A stretch of DNA of 64,000 bases from Metabacillus dongyingensis. GTDB lineage: Bacteria; Bacillota; Bacilli; Bacillales; Bacillaceae. The stretch is from the NCBI RefSeq assembly GCF_019933155.2, contig NZ_CP082944.1, positions 4,404,001 through 4,468,000 on the forward strand, in the 5' to 3' direction. This document shows, piece by piece, positions 7,825 to 17,456 of the stretch; positions within the stretch are counted from its first letter, which is position 1; every line of letters starts with the position of its first letter. The position numbers and the translations under genes are program-made. The notes beneath the pieces were generated by a model, which worked only from the letters and a program-made list of their open reading frames with translations, had not been told where the DNA came from and ran no database searches.

Positions 7825-7880
7825 TGTTTTCATTGAAGGAGGTTTTTTTCATTTGATATTTCGAGAGGAGACATTAGGAA

Positions 7881-9038
7881 ATGAAACAAGTAAGAATTGC
7901 TTTAATTGGAGCAGGATTAAGAAGCGGGATTGCAAAATACTGGCACAAGCCAGATGGTGATTCAATCGTAGTCGCCGCAGCAGATATTTCTTATTCAAAA
8001 TTAAAAGAATTTCAGGAAAAGATAAATTCCGAAGCGTTTATTACGCAAGATTACAAAGAATTGCTGCAAAGAGATGATATTGATGCTATTGCCGTGACGT
8101 CACCTGATTATTTGCACGAGGAACACGCAATCGCTTCCCTTCAGGCTGGAAAGCATGTGTATTGTGAAAAACCTTTAGCTATAACAGTGGAAGGCTGTGA
8201 CCGGATTATAGAAGCTGCAGAGAAATCAGGCAAGCATTTAATGGTTGGTTTTAACATGAGATATATGAATATGTACAGAACGATGAAAGGAATTGTTGAT
8301 TCCGGTGTCATCGGAAAAATAAAAGCTGTATGGGTCCGGCATTTTGTAGGATATGGCGGCTACTTCTATTTCCATGATTGGCATGCAAAATCTAAGAATA
8401 CGACATCTCTTCTTTTACAAAAAGGTTCGCATGATATTGATATCATTCATTGGATTACCGGAAGTTACACACAAAAAGTATCAGCATTTGGAGGCTTGGA
8501 TTTTTATGGCGGGGACAAGCCAAATGATTTAACTTGCCCATCGTGCAATGAACGGGATACATGTACTGAAGCCAGTCCCCACACACTAATTGAATGCGCT
8601 TTCAGAGAAGAGGTAAATGTTGAAGATAATAATGTGGTCATAATGGAGTTAGAGGGTGGCATTAAGGCTTCTTACCTGCAATGTCATTTCACCCCTGATT
8701 ATCAGCGGAATTACACATTCATTGGCACGGAAGGCCGAATCGAAAATTCAGAGCTGGAAGGAAAAATATATGTAAAGTCGCGTCGTTCAAACTCATGGAG
8801 AGAATTCTCTGATACTACCTATGAAATAAAAAAAGCAGAGGGCAGTCATGGCGGAGCCGATCCAAATATATGCAGAGATTTTGTAGATTTAGTGCTTAAA
8901 GGCAAGCAGCCTTTAACAACACCTCTTGCTGGCCGAATGAGTGTAGCTGTCGGATGTGCAGCAACTGAATCGATCCGTTCGGGCGGACACATTGTAAAGA
9001 TTAAACCAATCCCCACAACTATTCCGAAAGCATTTTAA
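7881..9038 (+). CDS. Gfo/Idh/MocA-family NAD(P)-dependent protein
   Basis: A 385-residue Rossmann-fold protein of family length. Residues 1-120 form the nucleotide-binding domain, starting IALIGAGLRSG and containing the EKP motif at 96-98. The C-terminal domain holds the catalytic-type segment KGSHDIDIIH (181-190). Four cysteines at 219, 222, 228 and 239 form a possible metal site. Family members oxidise or epimerise sugars; some (GH109) are NAD-dependent alpha-N-acetylgalactosaminidases. No other glycoside hydrolase is in this cluster, so this protein may modify or cleave the imported sugar. It is the first gene after the operator palindrome. Confidence 0.82.
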   Translation: MKQVRIALIGAGLRSGIAKYWHKPDGDSIVVAAADISYSKLKEFQEKINSEAFITQDYKELLQRDDIDAIAVTSPDYLHEEHAIASLQAGKHVYCEKPLAITVEGCDRIIEAAEKSGKHLMVGFNMRYMNMYRTMKGIVDSGVIGKIKAVWVRHFVGYGGYFYFHDWHAKSKNTTSLLLQKGSHDIDIIHWITGSYTQKVSAFGGLDFYGGDKPNDLTCPSCNERDTCTEASPHTLIECAFREEVNVEDNNVVIMELEGGIKASYLQCHFTPDYQRNYTFIGTEGRIENSELEGKIYVKSRRSNSWREFSDTTYEIKKAEGSHGGADPNICRDFVDLVLKGKQPLTTPLAGRMSVAVGCAATESIRSGGHIVKIKPIPTTIPKAF

Positions 9039-9068
9039 ACATCAGTATAGCTGAAAGGGATGGTATTT

Positions 9069-10040
9069 TTGAAAATTGAACATAAACCTGAAAAATACAC
9101 AAACACACGTACAGCCTCTAAGACCTCACATACAAAATTATCTGCATTTCGAATATCCTTCAGGAAAAACTGGGATCTGTATTTGCTGATTTCACCTGTC
9201 ATACTTTATTTTATTATCTTTCACTACATTCCAATGTATGGAGTACAAATTGCATTCAAAGACTTTTTCCCTGTAAACGGAATATCAGGAAGTCCATGGG
9301 TTGGCCTTAAACATTTTGAACGATTTTTTGATAGCTATTATTTTTGGCGCTTAATTAAAAATACACTTGGAATCGGTTTATATACGTTAGCATTATCTTT
9401 CCCTATTCCAATTATTATTGCGCTCATGCTTAACGAGGTAAAGCATGAAAAGTACAAACGCTTCGTCCAAACTGTCATTTATGCTCCTCATTTTCTGTCA
9501 ACCGTTGTCGTAGTCGGAATGCTGCTGTTGTTCCTGAAGCCTGATGGGCTGGTCAATCAAATCATTATCTTATTTGGCGGTGAACCTATTTATTTTATTA
9601 CTGAGCCTAGCTTATTTAAATCGCTTTATGTTTTTTCTGATGTCTGGCAAACGATGGGCTGGAGTTCGATCATCTATCTTGCTGCTTTAGCCTCTATAGA
9701 TTATCAGCTTCATGAAGCAGCCATCATAGATGGAGCAACTAGGATTCAGAGAATCTGGCATATTAATGTTCCGACCATATTTCCAACAATCGTTATTATG
9801 TTTATCCTAAGTGCCGGCTCTATTATGGCCGTAGGCTTTGAAAAAGTATTCTTAATGCAAAATAGTCTGAACATGTCTACTTCTGACGTTATTTCAACAT
9901 TTGTATATCGTGCCGGGATTTTAGATGCCCAATATAGTTTTTCAGCAGCAGTCGGATTATTTAACTCCGTTATTAATTTCATTATGTTGATCGTCGTTAA
10001 CTCATTTGCTAAAAAGATCAACGAAACTAGTCTTTGGTAG
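9069..10040 (+). CDS. CUT1-family ABC sugar permease, LplB-like
   Basis: A 323-residue permease with six transmembrane helices and the ABC-permease EAA loop (HEAAIIDGATRIQRIWHI). TTG 9069 is preferred to ATG 9060 because the only ribosome-binding site, AAAGGG ending at 9059, touches ATG 9060 but is properly spaced from 9069. It forms the importer with the following permease and lipoprotein. As in other LplABC/YtcPQ-type systems there is no ATPase gene nearby; in Bacillus the shared ATPase MsmX usually serves such importers. The substrate is probably an oligosaccharide. Confidence 0.88.
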   Translation: MKIEHKPEKYTNTRTASKTSHTKLSAFRISFRKNWDLYLLISPVILYFIIFHYIPMYGVQIAFKDFFPVNGISGSPWVGLKHFERFFDSYYFWRLIKNTLGIGLYTLALSFPIPIIIALMLNEVKHEKYKRFVQTVIYAPHFLSTVVVVGMLLLFLKPDGLVNQIIILFGGEPIYFITEPSLFKSLYVFSDVWQTMGWSSIIYLAALASIDYQLHEAAIIDGATRIQRIWHINVPTIFPTIVIMFILSAGSIMAVGFEKVFLMQNSLNMSTSDVISTFVYRAGILDAQYSFSAAVGLFNSVINFIMLIVVNSFAKKINETSLW

Positions 10041-10052
10041 GAGATGAGGGAT

Positions 10053-10934
10053 ATGACAAACAGTTCATCAGATAAAGTCTTCAACATCGTGAACTATCTA
10101 TTACTTGCCATAATTACACTGCTTGTGCTGTACCCTTTATACTTTGTCCTCAGTGCATCGGTGAGTGATCCCCTCTATGTCTTAAGAGGAGAAATGTGGC
10201 TCCTTCCGAAGGATATTAACTTCGATGCCTATAAAAAAGTATTTATGAATGAAGATATCCTAAACGGTTTTTGGAACACGATAAAGTATACAGCGGTTGG
10301 AACTGCCATTAACGTCGTGATGACAACAATGGCCGCCTTTCCCCTATCAAGAAAGGACTTCATGGGCAGAAACCTTATTATGGGATTCTTTGTGTTTACT
10401 ATGTTTTTTAGTGGAGGATTAATTCCTTCCTATCTATTAATTAAGGAACTCGGAATGCTGGATACTTTTTGGGTAATGGTTATTCCTAATGCAGTAGCAA
10501 TCTGGAACATCATTATTATGCGTACTTTTTTCCAGACCACCATTCCGATTGAACTGCAAGAGTCGGCAATGATTGACGGCTGCAGCAATATACAGATTCT
10601 AATTAAGATCGTTTTGCCATTATCTATGCCTGTCATTGCAGTAATGGTGTTATTTTATGCTGTTGGCCACTGGAATTCTTACTTCAACGCCTTGATTTAC
10701 TTGCAGGACCGGGAGCTCTTCCCTCTCCAGTTAATTTTGAGGGAAATTCTGATTCAGAGTCAAACGGATGAAATGGTCAAAGCGACTTCGGAATCATTTG
10801 TAAAGCAGCAGTTAAGTGTTGAAGGGCTAAAATATGCTGTACTGGTTGTATCAAATATACCAATGATGCTCTTGTACCCTTTCCTGCAAAGATACTTTGT
10901 TAAAGGGTTTATGATCGGAGCCATAAAAGGATAA
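10053..10934 (+). CDS. CUT1-family ABC sugar permease, LplC/YtcP-like
   Basis: A 293-residue permease with six membrane helices and the EAA-type loop ELQESAMIDGCSNIQ, the second half of the heterodimeric channel. AGGAG at 10039-10043 touches ATG 10044 but is 9 nt before ATG 10053, so 10053 is the likely start. The C-terminus ends in the FVKGFMIGAIKG segment typical of the LplC/YtcP group. It lies between the first permease and the solute-binding lipoprotein with short gaps, so one transcript is expected. Confidence 0.88.
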   Translation: MTNSSSDKVFNIVNYLLLAIITLLVLYPLYFVLSASVSDPLYVLRGEMWLLPKDINFDAYKKVFMNEDILNGFWNTIKYTAVGTAINVVMTTMAAFPLSRKDFMGRNLIMGFFVFTMFFSGGLIPSYLLIKELGMLDTFWVMVIPNAVAIWNIIIMRTFFQTTIPIELQESAMIDGCSNIQILIKIVLPLSMPVIAVMVLFYAVGHWNSYFNALIYLQDRELFPLQLILREILIQSQTDEMVKATSESFVKQQLSVEGLKYAVLVVSNIPMMLLYPFLQRYFVKGFMIGAIKG

Positions 10935-10951
10935 TAAAGGGGGTTATGTTA

Positions 10952-12559
10952 ATGAAGAGCAATAAATGGAGATATGGATTTTTATCAGGTGTTCTTGCAT
11001 TTTCCATTTTGAGCGGCTGTACGAATGAGGAAGCTTCTAAAGAAAAGAGCGAATCTGCTGTCAAAGTCAATAAGACCGGTATGCCGATCGCAGATGAGAA
11101 AATAGAATTAACAGGATTTGCAGGGAAATTTTTTGCCTCTCAAGACTGGAATAAACTTAAGTTATGGGAAGAATATGCAAAGATGAGCAATGTTGAAATA
11201 GATTGGGAAACGGTACAAGTTGATAGTTTAAAAGAAAAAAGAAACCTTCTTCTTGCAAGCGGTGAATATCCGGATGTCCTATTCTCATCTGCACTTCCAA
11301 AAGCAGATTTGATTAAATATGGGCAGCAGGGTGTATTGCTTAAACTAAACGACTTAATTGATCAGTATGCTCCTAATTTTAAAAAGATTATGGAAGAAAA
11401 TCCTGTGGTTGCAAAAGGGATTACTATGCCTGATGGAAGCATTTATGGGTTTCCTACTATCTATGATCCAGAATTTAAAGGTCTGCACTTGGGAACACCA
11501 TGGATCAATAAGAATTGGCTGGAAAAATTAGGCCTGGAGGAGCCTCAAAATTTAGATGACTTTCATAAAGTTCTCAAAGCTTTTAAAGAAGAGGATCCTA
11601 ATGGCAATGGAAAAGCTGACGAAATTCCATGGTCCGGGGCATATGGAATTGGAGAAGCTATCGGATTTATTAAAGGGTCTTTCGGTCTTAATAATCATGG
11701 ATCTGCAAATGCATATATTGATTTAGCACCTGGAAGCAATAACCTCAGGTTCACTCCTGCGTCAGATGAATATAAAGAAATGCTGGAGTACCTTCATAAA
11801 CTCTATAAAGACGGATTAATAGATAAAGAGATTTTCACAGCTGATCCACAAGCATTTACTGCCAAAGCTTCAGATGGAGCCTTCGGTGTCATCAACGGAC
11901 TCGATCCTGAGACGATTTACCAGTTAAAAGGTTATGTCGGAACACCTGTGCTCAAAGGACCTAAAGGTGATCAAATGCTTACATCAATGGGTTCACCGCT
12001 TGGAAATATCGGAATGTTCGTCATCACGGACAAGAACAAAAATCCAGAAGCAACGATTAGGTGGATTGATCACTTTTACGGGGATGAAGGAACAAAGATG
12101 TTCTTTATGGGATTTGAAGGTGTGACATACGAAGAGAAAAATGGAGAGTTTGAATACACTGAGAATATGACAAAAAACCCTGATGGCTTAAATTTGGATC
12201 AGGCATTGAGCGAATATCTTACATGGCCGGGCGGGTATTACCCTGGAATTGTTAAAGAAAAATACTTTAAAGGAGCAGAAGGTAAGCCTGCAACAAAAGA
12301 AAATGCACTGAAATCTGAACCTTACGCCCTTAAACAAGAAGACATTTGGCCTGCATTTAACTTCAGCCCAGAAGAACAAGAAGAGCTGTCAACCATTTCA
12401 ACTGATATAACGACATATGTAGATGAAATGACAGCAAGCTTTATCTCCGGAAAAACATCATTATCGAAATGGGAGGATTATGTTCAGACCCTCAAACAAA
12501 TGAACTTAGACCGCTACATGGAGATTTATGAATCCGGCTATAAGAATTACAAGAAATAA
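10952..12559 (+). CDS. Extracellular sugar-binding lipoprotein, LplA-like
   Basis: A 535-residue substrate-binding protein of the large (about 500-560 residue) LplA/YtcQ type. The N-terminal signal peptide ends in the lipobox LSGC, so the mature protein is tethered outside the membrane by its lipidated cysteine. AAAGGGGG (10936-10943) is 8 nt before ATG 10952 but only 2 nt before ATG 10946, so 10952 is preferred. Large binding proteins of this kind usually recognise complex oligosaccharides. A 10-bp hairpin follows the gene (12570-12599) and may protect the upstream message. Confidence 0.88.
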   Translation: MKSNKWRYGFLSGVLAFSILSGCTNEEASKEKSESAVKVNKTGMPIADEKIELTGFAGKFFASQDWNKLKLWEEYAKMSNVEIDWETVQVDSLKEKRNLLLASGEYPDVLFSSALPKADLIKYGQQGVLLKLNDLIDQYAPNFKKIMEENPVVAKGITMPDGSIYGFPTIYDPEFKGLHLGTPWINKNWLEKLGLEEPQNLDDFHKVLKAFKEEDPNGNGKADEIPWSGAYGIGEAIGFIKGSFGLNNHGSANAYIDLAPGSNNLRFTPASDEYKEMLEYLHKLYKDGLIDKEIFTADPQAFTAKASDGAFGVINGLDPETIYQLKGYVGTPVLKGPKGDQMLTSMGSPLGNIGMFVITDKNKNPEATIRWIDHFYGDEGTKMFFMGFEGVTYEEKNGEFEYTENMTKNPDGLNLDQALSEYLTWPGGYYPGIVKEKYFKGAEGKPATKENALKSEPYALKQEDIWPAFNFSPEEQEELSTISTDITTYVDEMTASFISGKTSLSKWEDYVQTLKQMNLDRYMEIYESGYKNYKK

Positions 12560-12569
12560 TGGCATACTT

Positions 12570-12599
12570 GGTAACCTATGAACTTCCTTATAGGTTACC
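12570..12599 (+). promoter_or_regulatory. mRNA hairpin after the binding-protein gene
   Basis: GGTAACCTAT and ATAGGTTACC form a perfect 10-bp stem with a 10-nt loop. No T-run follows, so it is more likely a 3'-end stabiliser or partial terminator that keeps binding-protein mRNA more abundant than the downstream genes. Confidence 0.55.
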
Positions 12600-12626
12600 T
12601 GAATTTCTTCAAAGAAACTGGGTGAA

Positions 12627-13271
12627 ATGATGACTGCAAGAATGCTTATTTTGGGAAGCTATAGGCTCTGTGAAAAGATTATGTTAGCAGCCTATTTAAA
12701 TCTTCTGTGGATTATATTTACAGCAGGCGGCTTCATTGTATTCGGAATCTTTCCTTCTACTGTAGGACTCTTTACAGTTATTAGAAAAATGATTCTTTAC
12801 AAAGATCATGATATGAACATATTCAGCGAGTATTGGAGAGCTGTGAAAAAAGAGTTTGTGAAATCGAATGCTATGGGTTTTCTATTAACCCTCATCACTT
12901 TGCTTCTTTGGCTAAACTTTCAGCTGCTTCAAATCACCGATGGAATACCGCATCTCATACTTCTTTCGATTATGTGCATGATTGGAATGATGTGGGTCAT
13001 TCTCTTATTCTATTGGATTCCAATATATGTACATTTTGAACTGCCTATTCGGAACGTTTTGAGTGCAGCTTTTCTGATTGGTCTGTCCAATCCTCTTTAT
13101 ACAATCTTAATGATTTTAGGGTTATCCGTACTGTACATGATTCTTCTTATCGTTCCTGGTTTATTTCCTTTTTTTTCAATCAGCATCTCTGTCTTCCTCA
13201 TCATGAAGCTTGCTCTAAAAGCCTTTGAACGGAATCAAAAAATCACTTTCAGAAATGAGGAAAAGAAATGA
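12627..13271 (+). CDS. YesL-family (DUF624) membrane protein
   Basis: A 214-residue protein with about five transmembrane helices. The N-terminal region, with LLWIIFTAGGFIVFGIFPSTVGLF, is characteristic of DUF624/YesL proteins, which are nearly always coded beside CUT1 oligosaccharide importers such as B. subtilis yesLMN or lpl-type systems. The function is unknown; a role as accessory to the importer is usually assumed. ATG 12627 or 12630 could serve as start. The stop codon overlaps the next gene by 4 bases, indicating coupling to the secreted DUF3472 protein. Confidence 0.8.
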   Translation: MMTARMLILGSYRLCEKIMLAAYLNLLWIIFTAGGFIVFGIFPSTVGLFTVIRKMILYKDHDMNIFSEYWRAVKKEFVKSNAMGFLLTLITLLLWLNFQLLQITDGIPHLILLSIMCMIGMMWVILLFYWIPIYVHFELPIRNVLSAAFLIGLSNPLYTILMILGLSVLYMILLIVPGLFPFFSISISVFLIMKLALKAFERNQKITFRNEEKK

Positions 13272-14359
13272 AAGGAACATTTTTGGCTATAGGGCTTACA
13301 GTATCAGCCCTGTTAGCATCTCCCTCGTTATCTCATGCAGCATCTGCTGATAACGTTTATTTAGGACCTCTAAAGAGTGTTGAGTCTGATATCGTCATGA
13401 GTGATTGGTCACCAACTATTACTGCGCCTTATACCTATTGGGCCACTCAAAACTGGAATCAAGGTGCAGAGGGCGGCGGATATGCAGGATTTCAGCAGCA
13501 GGACGAGCGGGCTTGGGCCAACCGGACCGTACATTTTGCATTATGGGATCCAATGGCCGTTCAAGCTCCCATTGTTTCCTTATATTCTCACCCTGATGCT
13601 AAAGTTGAGCGTTTTGGCGGAGAAGGAACAGGATTAAAGGTAATGACACCATATGAATGGGATCTATCAAAATGGTATCGAATGGTTGTCAAGCGATGGG
13701 ATATGCAGGATGGCACTCATTTTGGGCAATGGGTAAAAGATGTCAGCTCTGATAAATGGACCCTCATCACAGAAGTCGCCTATCCCGTTAAAGATGTGAA
13801 TTTTGGCGGACGATTCACTCTTTTCCAAGAAGATTGGGCCGGTACTGCAGAGAACGCAAGAGGTGGACGCACAAAGAACGGCTACAATCGATCACTTGCT
13901 GGAACGTGGAATTCCTGGGATAAGCAGACAATGTCAACTAATAGTTCGAATACAAATTGGGCAGGAGGTGCAACCGATGAATACTTTTGGTATCAATCCG
14001 GCGGCACAACCATTCCCAACCTTGCCAATCCGACGACTTTAACGATCAGCCAGCCAGCAGAACCAGAACTTGATGATATCGAAATCGATTCTGTTAAAGC
14101 CATAACTAAAAATAAAAAAGTGCATATAAACTGGCACCTGAAAGAATCCAGTTCTCCGCAATTTGAATATGAAATCACAATTGTCGAAACTGAAAATCAT
14201 ACACAAGCAGCATCAGTGACGAGTATCGATACAAGGTCTAATTCAGAAATATTGACAGCCACATTAGATAAAAAGAAAACATATAACGCTGAACTAAAAA
14301 TTACGGATATTTTTGGCCAGCAAAAAACAATAACAAAACAAATAATCCAAAAGCAGTAA
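13268..14359 (+). CDS. Secreted DUF3472-type protein with C-terminal beta domain
   Basis: A 363-residue exported protein. Residues 1-24 form a signal peptide ending SHA-A, with no lipobox, so the product should be released or cell-wall associated. The main part, rich in Trp, Gly and Tyr (WATQNWNQGAEGGGYAGFQQ), matches DUF3472 as I know the family. The last 90 residues, with alternating hydrophobic strands, look like a fibronectin-III-like module. No enzymatic activity is established that I know of. Its place between an oligosaccharide importer and sugar-phosphate enzymes suggests it binds or processes the polymer outside the cell. Confidence 0.7.
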   Translation: MKGTFLAIGLTVSALLASPSLSHAASADNVYLGPLKSVESDIVMSDWSPTITAPYTYWATQNWNQGAEGGGYAGFQQQDERAWANRTVHFALWDPMAVQAPIVSLYSHPDAKVERFGGEGTGLKVMTPYEWDLSKWYRMVVKRWDMQDGTHFGQWVKDVSSDKWTLITEVAYPVKDVNFGGRFTLFQEDWAGTAENARGGRTKNGYNRSLAGTWNSWDKQTMSTNSSNTNWAGGATDEYFWYQSGGTTIPNLANPTTLTISQPAEPELDDIEIDSVKAITKNKKVHINWHLKESSSPQFEYEITIVETENHTQAASVTSIDTRSNSEILTATLDKKKTYNAELKITDIFGQQKTITKQIIQKQ

Positions 14360-14411
14360 AATTGAAGCTCAGCTCTATAAACAAAAACATCTTTATAAGA
14401 GGATGATAGCA

Positions 14412-15602
14412 ATGAATTTATTAAGCTCAAAAGAAGAACTTGCAAGTGCAGGCGCCCTATATACATCGAAAGAAATTATTCAGCAGCCCAAATTATGGGC
14501 AGAAGCAGCTGAAATAATCCAACAGCAAATTGATCAAATCACTTTGTTTTTGGATAACATTCAAAGCAGACATGATCGAATCAAAATCATTTTTACCGGA
14601 GCTGGAACTTCTGCTTTTATAGGAGATACACTCCTGCCTTATCTTAAAATGATTTCACAAGACTCAAAATTTGATTTAGAAAGTATTCCTACCACGGATA
14701 TCGTATCGAATCCATATTATCATTTAGAAAGAGATTTTCCGGTTTTATTGATTTCATTTGCCCGGTCGGGGGATAGTCCCGAAAGTTATGCCGCTGTACA
14801 GCTGGTTAACCAGCTTGTTCAAAATGCTTACCATATTATTATCACATGCAATAAAAATGGAGAATTAGCTAATCAGGAAGGCAGCCATTCCAGGAGCTAT
14901 ATTTTATTGATGCCTGAGGAGGCAAATGACAAGGGGTTCGCGATGACCAGCAGTTTTACAACGATGATGCTCTCCTGTCTTCTTCTTTTTCAGCATTACT
15001 TCGGCCGCTATACCGAAAAAACAATCGAAGCTCTTAGTGTGTCTGCCGCTCATGTTTTGCAGCAGCATAAAAATTCATTAAAAGCTATAACAGAGCAGCC
15101 TTTCAAAAAGCTTATCTATCTTGGATCAGGAGTGTTCAAAGGTTTGGCATGTGAAGCTTCGCTTAAATTTTTGGAGCTTACAGGCGGGACCATCCCTTGC
15201 ATGTATGATACTTCCCTTGGATTCAGACACGGTCCAAAAACCTTTTACGATGAGAATTCAGCTGTCATTCTTTTTCTTTCATCTAATTCTTATACAAGAA
15301 ACTATGATTTAGATATTTTAAAAGAACTTTTCTTAGATCCAAAGAAGGGGACGGTCATTGTCATATCTTCACAGGAGGATGATGCAGCACGCTCCTATTG
15401 TGATCACTTTCTTATAACACATGTCGAAAATCAAGAAGAAGATATTATATTATCCTTTCCATACATCATAATTGCTCAAATCCTTGCGTTATACAAATCC
15501 ATATCTGTAGGACTGAAACCCGATAATCCAAGTCTTGATGGAAAAGTTAACCGTGTTGTCAAGGGGGTCCGCATTTACCCTCACCATAAATTTTCGAAAT
15601 AG
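14412..15602 (+). CDS. AgaS-like SIS-domain sugar-phosphate isomerase/deaminase
   Basis: A 396-residue protein with two SIS domains, the layout of AgaS. The first contains IKIIFTGAGTSAFIGDTL, then SFARSGDSPESYAA, which bind the sugar phosphate; the second contains KKLIYLGSGVFKGLACEASLK and GFRHGPKT. AgaS converts galactosamine-6-phosphate to tagatose-6-phosphate with loss of ammonia. AGAGG at 14398-14402 touches ATG 14403 but is 9 nt before ATG 14412. The aldolase and PfkB kinase that follow are the next steps of the same route. A glucosamine-type substrate cannot be excluded. Confidence 0.82.
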   Translation: MNLLSSKEELASAGALYTSKEIIQQPKLWAEAAEIIQQQIDQITLFLDNIQSRHDRIKIIFTGAGTSAFIGDTLLPYLKMISQDSKFDLESIPTTDIVSNPYYHLERDFPVLLISFARSGDSPESYAAVQLVNQLVQNAYHIIITCNKNGELANQEGSHSRSYILLMPEEANDKGFAMTSSFTTMMLSCLLLFQHYFGRYTEKTIEALSVSAAHVLQQHKNSLKAITEQPFKKLIYLGSGVFKGLACEASLKFLELTGGTIPCMYDTSLGFRHGPKTFYDENSAVILFLSSNSYTRNYDLDILKELFLDPKKGTVIVISSQEDDAARSYCDHFLITHVENQEEDIILSFPYIIIAQILALYKSISVGLKPDNPSLDGKVNRVVKGVRIYPHHKFSK

Positions 15603-15610
15603 TAAGATAG

Positions 15611-16480
<870 letters not shown>

Positions 16481-16487
16481 GACAATT

Positions 16488-17456
16488 ATGATTTTAGTTG
16501 TATCCTTAAACCCCGCTGTTGATATTCGCTACTCAGTGCCAGAATTCCAGCCCGGAAACATTAATCGTCCAGTATTGAAAGAAAAAACTGCAGGCGGAAA
16601 AGGGCTGAATGCTGCAAGGGTCCTCTCTCTGCTTGGATATAAACCGTTATTCATAACAGGATTTTCAGGCGGTAAGCAAGGTGAGTGGATTCAGTCTGAA
16701 TTGGACTGCAGCTCAATCCCCTATCATTTTCAGGAGATTAAAGAAGAAACAAGAACTTGTATTGCTATTCTTTCCAGCTGCAGTCAGACAGAAGTTTTAG
16801 AGGCTGGTCCAGAGATTTCCGAGAGTGAAATGAAAAATTTTATTGATCTTTTCAGGGCAAAAGTGAAAGAGGCTTCCTTAATTATCCTTTCAGGAAGCCT
16901 TCCTAAAGGGGTTCCAGCTGATTTTTACCGAACACTTGGTGAGATAATCAAGCTAGAGAAAAAGCGTATGCTCCTTGATTCAAGCGGAGAAAGCCTTAAG
17001 TACGGAATTGAAGCCTCTCCCTTTTTAATTAAACCGAACTTGCAGGAGCTTTCGCAATTATTAAAGAGAAAGCAATTATCGGTGGAGGAAGCAATTAAAG
17101 GGGCCCTATCATTATGCGAAAAAGGTGTCTGTTACACGTTAGTATCTTTAGGTTCCGACGGTGCCATTCTGGCATCTGAGAAAGGAGTCTGGAAGGCCGT
17201 CCTCCCTTCCATCGAGATTAAAAATCCAGTAGGATCCGGCGATAGCATGCTGGCAGGTGCTGCCTTTGGAATGCAGCTTCATTTGCATCCGGGAGACCTC
17301 CTTCGGTTTGCATGTGCATGCGGAACTGCCAATGCTGCCGAAGAAAAGACTGGATTTATCAAAGAATCAACTGTCATGGAGCTTTATCAAAAAATACAAG
17401 TTGAACAGATCTTCCCGGAGAAAGGACTAGATTATGAGAAAGGCGATTTGTTTTGA
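16488..17456 (+). CDS. PfkB-family sugar-phosphate kinase (tagatose-6-phosphate kinase / LacC or 1-phosphofructokinase type)
   Basis: A 322-residue ribokinase-fold enzyme. The N-terminal MILVVSLNPAVD and the GGKGLNAARVL motif are typical of the LacC/FruK branch. The C-terminal ATP-binding and catalytic motif reads NPVGSGDSMLAG, with the catalytic Asp in GSGDS. The start at 16488 comes 7 nt after the aldolase stop. In this cluster it would phosphorylate tagatose-6-phosphate made by the AgaS homologue and feed the aldolase. 1-Phosphofructokinase activity is the alternative reading. Confidence 0.82.
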   Translation: MILVVSLNPAVDIRYSVPEFQPGNINRPVLKEKTAGGKGLNAARVLSLLGYKPLFITGFSGGKQGEWIQSELDCSSIPYHFQEIKEETRTCIAILSSCSQTEVLEAGPEISESEMKNFIDLFRAKVKEASLIILSGSLPKGVPADFYRTLGEIIKLEKKRMLLDSSGESLKYGIEASPFLIKPNLQELSQLLKRKQLSVEEAIKGALSLCEKGVCYTLVSLGSDGAILASEKGVWKAVLPSIEIKNPVGSGDSMLAGAAFGMQLHLHPGDLLRFACACGTANAAEEKTGFIKESTVMELYQKIQVEQIFPEKGLDYEKGDLF

